A stretch of 64,000 nucleotides of DNA, taken from assembly GCF_001654915.1 (NCBI RefSeq), contig NZ_LXEQ01000056.1; one strand, 5' to 3'. Below are positions 61,173 to 64,000 of the stretch, piece after piece; the first letter of the stretch is position 1; every line of letters begins with the position of its first letter. Source of the DNA: Buttiauxella ferragutiae. GTDB lineage: Bacteria > Pseudomonadota > Gammaproteobacteria > Enterobacterales > Enterobacteriaceae. Both the position numbers and the translations under genes were made by a program. A model generated the notes under the pieces. The model was not told where the DNA came from, ran no database searches, and worked only from the letters and a program-made list of their open reading frames with translations.

Positions 61173-61484
61173 TTAACGGTAGGTCACTTCCAGAACGGCG
61201 AGTTTGCGCTGGGGATCAAGATAATGAATTTGCGTCGTTAGCGGGACGTTGTTATCAGGTTTGTAGTTATTGAGTTGGTTGAATGCGACTGTTCGCACCA
61301 CTGGTTTTCCGTCTTGTGTGCAGGACAATTTAACGGATTGTTCTCTTTGTGAAAAAGTACAGGGAGCCTCTACTATAGAGCCCCGAAAATGAATCACACC
61401 ATCGCTGGCATGTGCGTTAAGTAAAGGGACACAGACAGCAAGCATGGACAAAAGCATGAAACATCTTAGGCTTGATATTTTCAC
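61173..61484 (-). CDS. ymdA: Fimbrial-like small protein YmdA (GTG start)
   Basis: 103 residues with a signal peptide ending near ASA/HAS-DGV. Mature part has the type-1-pilin-like start VIHFRGSIVEAPCTFS and a cysteine pair (42 and 55). Position next to csgC and length match E. coli YmdA, of unknown function. GAGGAG precedes the GTG at 61484. Confidence 0.8.
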   Translation of the reverse strand: MKISSLRCFMLLSMLAVCVPLLNAHASDGVIHFRGSIVEAPCTFSQREQSVKLSCTQDGKPVVRTVAFNQLNNYKPDNNVPLTTQIHYLDPQRKLAVLEVTYR

Positions 61485-61594
61485 GTCAGGAACTCCTCAA
61501 CCAGGTTATATGAGGGTTATCGGCACCAGGTGACCAGAACTACAGTTAAACCCTGGTATATAGATGAAAGAATTTCTACCTGCCGCGAAATTAA

Positions 61595-61924
61595 TTAAAC
61601 ACTTCCTGGTGATGCCCACTGTTTTTCAAGATGAATATCTTTTCCATCCGTTATAGTGACAGTAATCGTCACGCTGTCTCCTGGAGAAATATTGAGGCTC
61701 AGGCGTGAAAGTTTGGCTGGTTCATTGGCCTTGATAAAAACATGGCTACTCTGGCTGCTATTAGTTTGTCCGCCAGAGCCTGAACGTAATGCCGTCATTT
61801 TGAAGGTACATCGGCAATCCTCGGTTAAGGTCGCCACTGGCACAATAGTGTAGATCTCCCCTTGTTGCTGGGTATCAAAGGTAAGTTGATTACTGAGTGC
61901 GGCAAGCAATAATAAGGTGTGCAT
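61595..61924 (-). CDS. csgC: Curli assembly protein CsgC
   Basis: 109 residues (110 in E. coli). Periplasmic immunoglobulin-like protein with a CxC pair in EDCRCTF near residue 37. It keeps CsgA soluble in the periplasm. The ATG at 61924 has GGGAGAGGG upstream; an upstream in-frame start is unlikely. It follows csgA after a terminator, so is probably read through at low level. Confidence 0.9.
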   Translation of the reverse strand: MHTLLLLAALSNQLTFDTQQQGEIYTIVPVATLTEDCRCTFKMTALRSGSGGQTNSSQSSHVFIKANEPAKLSRLSLNISPGDSVTITVTITDGKDIHLEKQWASPGSV

Positions 61925-61951
61925 ATTTCTTCCCTCTCCCACTATAAAAAG

Positions 61952-61977
61952 AAAAACAGGGCCAGGGCCCTGTTTTT
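61952..61977 (-). terminator. Terminator between csgA and csgC
   Basis: Perfect inverted repeat AAAAACAGGGCC/GGCCCTGTTTTT with an A/T tract on both sides, 20-45 bp after the csgA stop. It would limit csgC expression relative to csgBA. Confidence 0.88.
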
Positions 61978-61996
61978 ATATAGTTCAGAAAACCTG

Positions 61997-62419
61997 TTAG
62001 TGCTGCTGAAGGTTAGCGTGGTTGTTGAAGCCAGCTTGAGTCAGCGTAATGGAAGAATCACTAGCAGTTTGATTAACATTTGCTCCATTCAGTCCACCAT
62101 ATTGTTTCACGTCAATAGTGGAATCTTCAGCACTCCATTGAGCGATGGTGGCATTGTTTCCAAAACCATCTTGCAGAAGTGTGATTGTTGAATCGTCAGC
62201 ACCCTGACCAACATTCGCGCCGTTTGACACGCCATATTGTTTGATATCAACAGTCGAATCTTTGGCATCAGCTTGTAGCGCAGTAACGTTGTTACCCGCA
62301 CCTTGCTGATACACTTTCATTGTAGAATCTGGACCATGGCTAGGGAATTGTGGGAATACTGCCATTGCGCTACCTGAAACAACCACTGCTGCTAATGCTG
62401 CGATTTTGAAAAAGTTCAT
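61997..62419 (-). CDS. csgA: Major curlin subunit CsgA
   Basis: 140 residues (151 in E. coli). Signal peptide to about AMA-VFPQF, then a short N-terminal segment lacking the glycine-rich GGGGN stretch of E. coli. Five amyloid repeats follow: STMKVYQQGAGNNVTALQ, STVDIKQYGVSNGANVGQ, STITLLQDGFGNNATIAQ, STIDVKQYGGLNGANVNQ, SSITLTQAGFNNHANLQQ. The pattern S-x5-QxG-x-N-x5-Q is kept. Polymerises as curli outside the cell on CsgB. Confidence 0.93.
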   Translation of the reverse strand: MNFFKIAALAAVVVSGSAMAVFPQFPSHGPDSTMKVYQQGAGNNVTALQADAKDSTVDIKQYGVSNGANVGQGADDSTITLLQDGFGNNATIAQWSAEDSTIDVKQYGGLNGANVNQTASDSSITLTQAGFNNHANLQQH

Positions 62420-62466
62420 GGTAAAGCCCCCATCGTATTGAGAATGTAAGTCTAAATGGTCGTGTA

Positions 62467-62922
62467 TTATCGTTGAATAACGCGTACCGCCATTTGAGAC
62501 TGTTTCTGAACTACAACTGCCGACTTCTGTGTGCCTTGTTGAATAATGCTTGCCTTATTACCCGAGCCTTGCTGAATAATAAGAGCGGCATTACCAAATG
62601 ACGTTTGCTGTATATCTGCATCATTGCCGTAGCCTGATTGCGCAACATAAGCAAAGTTATAACTCCCTGATTGGTCGACGTTAGCTCTGTTCCCAGACCC
62701 AGTCTGAGAGACCAGTGCTACTTGCCGGGTTCCATTTTGGTCAACATTGGCATTATTATTGTTGCCATGTTGCCCAATTATTGCTGCCTGATTTAACGAT
62801 GCTCTACTTAATTCGTTAATCGCAAAGTTATATTCTGATTTTGCAAGATCTGGATTACTCGCAATAACATAACCAGGCGCACCCAACAATGCTAACATCA
62901 CTAATAACGATCTGTTTTTCAT
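62467..62922 (-). CDS. csgB: Curli nucleator CsgB
   Basis: 151 residues, as in E. coli. Signal peptide then five repeats of the QxGxxNxAxxxQ type (AIIGQHGNNNNANVDQ, ALVSQTGSGNRANVDQ, AYVAQSGYGNDADIQQ) ending in the basic KQSQMAVRVIQR that anchors it to the cell surface. GGGTGA precedes the start. Confidence 0.94.
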   Translation of the reverse strand: MKNRSLLVMLALLGAPGYVIASNPDLAKSEYNFAINELSRASLNQAAIIGQHGNNNNANVDQNGTRQVALVSQTGSGNRANVDQSGSYNFAYVAQSGYGNDADIQQTSFGNAALIIQQGSGNKASIIQQGTQKSAVVVQKQSQMAVRVIQR

Positions 62923-63053
62923 GTTGTCACCCTGGGCCTGAATACATCTACTAATTGCATCTTAAAACATCACACATTTACTTTTGTTAACGCTAACGAT
63001 GAAAAGTTATTTCTGCGTTACGGAACTGAGTATGTCTGGCGAAACATTTAAAA

Positions 63054-63064
63054 TATCTCACCCG
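63054..63064 (-). promoter_or_regulatory. CsgD-binding site upstream of csgBAC
   Basis: On the minus strand CGGGTGAGATA, matching the E. coli site CGGGTGAGTTA, about 135 bp upstream of csgB. Confidence 0.75.
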
Positions 63065-63481
63065 CACGTTGTATTTTTATATTTCCACTCATTACAAAGT
63101 ATGAGTTGTATAAAAAAAATCAAATACAACAAAGGGTTCAGGATTGATCATATTAATTAGCTTGCAAGCTTTTAAACCGCCTCGCCAACCACACTGTATT
63201 TTGCCGCCTGGTTGGGTTTCCCGCGGCGTTCCAGGCAATTTTTAAGGGGGCCCTGTCACGAAGATTATTTTCCTTAAGAATCATCCTAACGCGCAATGTA
63301 ACATTCACTATTTACATATGTTAAGACCAGTCACGCTCAAAACAAAAATCAAAAACTTGATTTAATTCAATTATATACAATCATTTGTATGATTTTTAAA
63401 ACTATGCAATTTATAATATGTGTACAACTTTAGTATTAAAACTAAATAACAAAAAAAGTGTATTGCAACATTTTAATATCT

Positions 63482-63538
63482 ACAGTTACATTTTGTAACA
63501 GCTTTAACACTTGCTTTAAGATTAGTAACCGCTAGATT
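63482..63538 (+). promoter_or_regulatory. csgD: csgD promoter with OmpR-type site
   Basis: TTACATTTTGTAACA and CTTTAACACTTG correspond to the OmpR D1 site of E. coli csgD; TAGATT at 63533-63538 is the -10. The leader to the ATG is about 165 bases (148 in E. coli), the region where several sRNAs bind in E. coli. Confidence 0.7.
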
Positions 63539-63710
63539 GAAATCAGCAGTAACATTTTGTTTAACACATTAAGTCAGGACGCAACTTAGCGTTATTTGAC
63601 CGTGTTACATTAATTTCAAACACAGCAGTGCAGCATCTATCAGTACCTCTGGTGAATTAACTTTCTGTTAATTCAGCTGGTTGATGCGCAAACTCGGATG
63701 GAGTTTCATC

Positions 63711-64000
63711 ATGTTTAATGAAGTCCATACAATGAATAGCCAGGCGTTAAATGCTCAAACTTTATTGTTGATCACTAAACCCTCGCTACAAGCGACTGCG
63801 TTATTACAGCATCTAAAGTCTTCACTCTCTATCAATGGGAAACTCCATAATATTCAACGCTCTCTTGAAGATGTCGTGGGTAATTTAGTGGTGCTTTTCG
63901 ATATGGTTGAAGCCGATAAAAAGCTGATTAACTATTGGCAAGATAACTTAAGTCGCAAACATAACAGTATTAAGCTGTTGTTACTTAACACTCCTGAAGA
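63711..64000 (+). CDS. csgD: Curli/biofilm master regulator CsgD, N-terminal part
   Basis: The first 96 residues are present; the window ends before the stop. MFNEVHTMNSQ, then TLLLITKPSLQATALLQHL and MVEADKKLINYWQDNLSRK match the receiver-like domain of E. coli CsgD, with a few extra residues near position 8. The LuxR-type HTH lies outside the window. GGAG eight bases before the ATG. It activates csgBAC and c-di-GMP-related genes. Confidence 0.92.
   Translation, partial: MFNEVHTMNSQALNAQTLLLITKPSLQATALLQHLKSSLSINGKLHNIQRSLEDVVGNLVVLFDMVEADKKLINYWQDNLSRKHNSIKLLLLNTPE

Larger units (their letters stand above)
62923..63710. promoter_or_regulatory. csgB-csgD divergent regulatory region
   Basis: 788 bp, AT-rich, no gene seen. 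Resembles the E. coli region (754 bp). Beyond the sites listed separately it holds a GC-richer stretch near 63175-63260 with CCAACCA/TGGTTGG inverted parts, and long A/T tracts near 63350-63450 likely to bind H-NS or IHF. Confidence 0.85.

Noticed and set aside
62000..62900. Regular repeats resembling a CRISPR array
   Set aside because: They are the imperfect protein-coding repeats of csgA and csgB, not identical repeats with unique spacers.

Overview
The window is chromosomal DNA of a member of the Enterobacteriaceae related to, but distinct from, E. coli and Salmonella. Nearly every protein is a recognisable orthologue of an E. coli gene, and the order clsC-opgCGH-msyB-mdtG-lpxL-trhO-solA-bssS-dinI-pyrC-yceB-grxB-mdtH-rimJ-yceH-mviM-murJ matches the E. 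coli 23-24 minute region. Two blocks interrupt that backbone. The genus cannot be fixed from the sequence alone. No rRNA, tRNA, CRISPR array, transposase or prophage gene was seen. REP/BIME-type palindromes (8 loci) and two ERIC elements lie between genes.

Positions 1-23624 hold a purine (urate/xanthine/guanine) catabolism cluster: end of ygeX, ygeY, hyuA, yqeA, convergent yqeB-yqeC, then ygfK-ssnA-ygfM-xdhD-xanQ-guaD-ghxQ, then ygfT-ygfS (minus strand) and the divergent urate permease gene uacT. Permeases (XanQ, GhxQ, UacT) bring in purines. GuaD deaminates guanine. XdhD/YgfM/YgfK look like a molybdenum hydroxylase joined to an Fe-S/flavin electron-transfer protein, with YqeB/YqeC as cofactor-maturation factors. 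HyuA, SsnA, YgeY, YgeX and YqeA fit later ring-opening and nitrogen-recovery steps. The block lies next to murJ, where E. coli has flgN, and lacks the mocA gene that E. coli carries between yqeC and ygfK. Candidate sigma-54 promoters precede ygfK and uacT. Each has an upstream CRP-like palindrome and a shared GATAAACCYCA motif at enhancer distance.

Positions 23671-46613 are core genes: a two-domain cold-shock protein, the lipid II flippase gene murJ, mviM-yceH-rimJ, efflux pump genes mdtH and mdtG, grxB, the lipoprotein genes yceB and yceK, pyrC with a start-site-switch type leader and PurR box, LexA-controlled dinI, bssS, solA, trhO, lpxL, msyB, the glucan genes opgGH/opgC, clsC and ymdB. 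yceI, yceJ and yceO are missing between solA and trhO.

Positions 46662-60958 hold a complete-looking aryl polyene (APE) pigment operon on the minus strand (apeC to apeR, 16 genes, mostly overlapping) that ends with a dedicated phosphopantetheinyl transferase gene. It is inserted between ymdA and ymdB, which are neighbours in E. coli. The rest is the curli locus: ymdA, csgC, csgA, csgB on the minus strand, a 788-bp AT-rich regulatory region, and the first part of csgD running off the right end. Two extracellular-matrix or surface-protection systems (curli and APE) are thus side by side.
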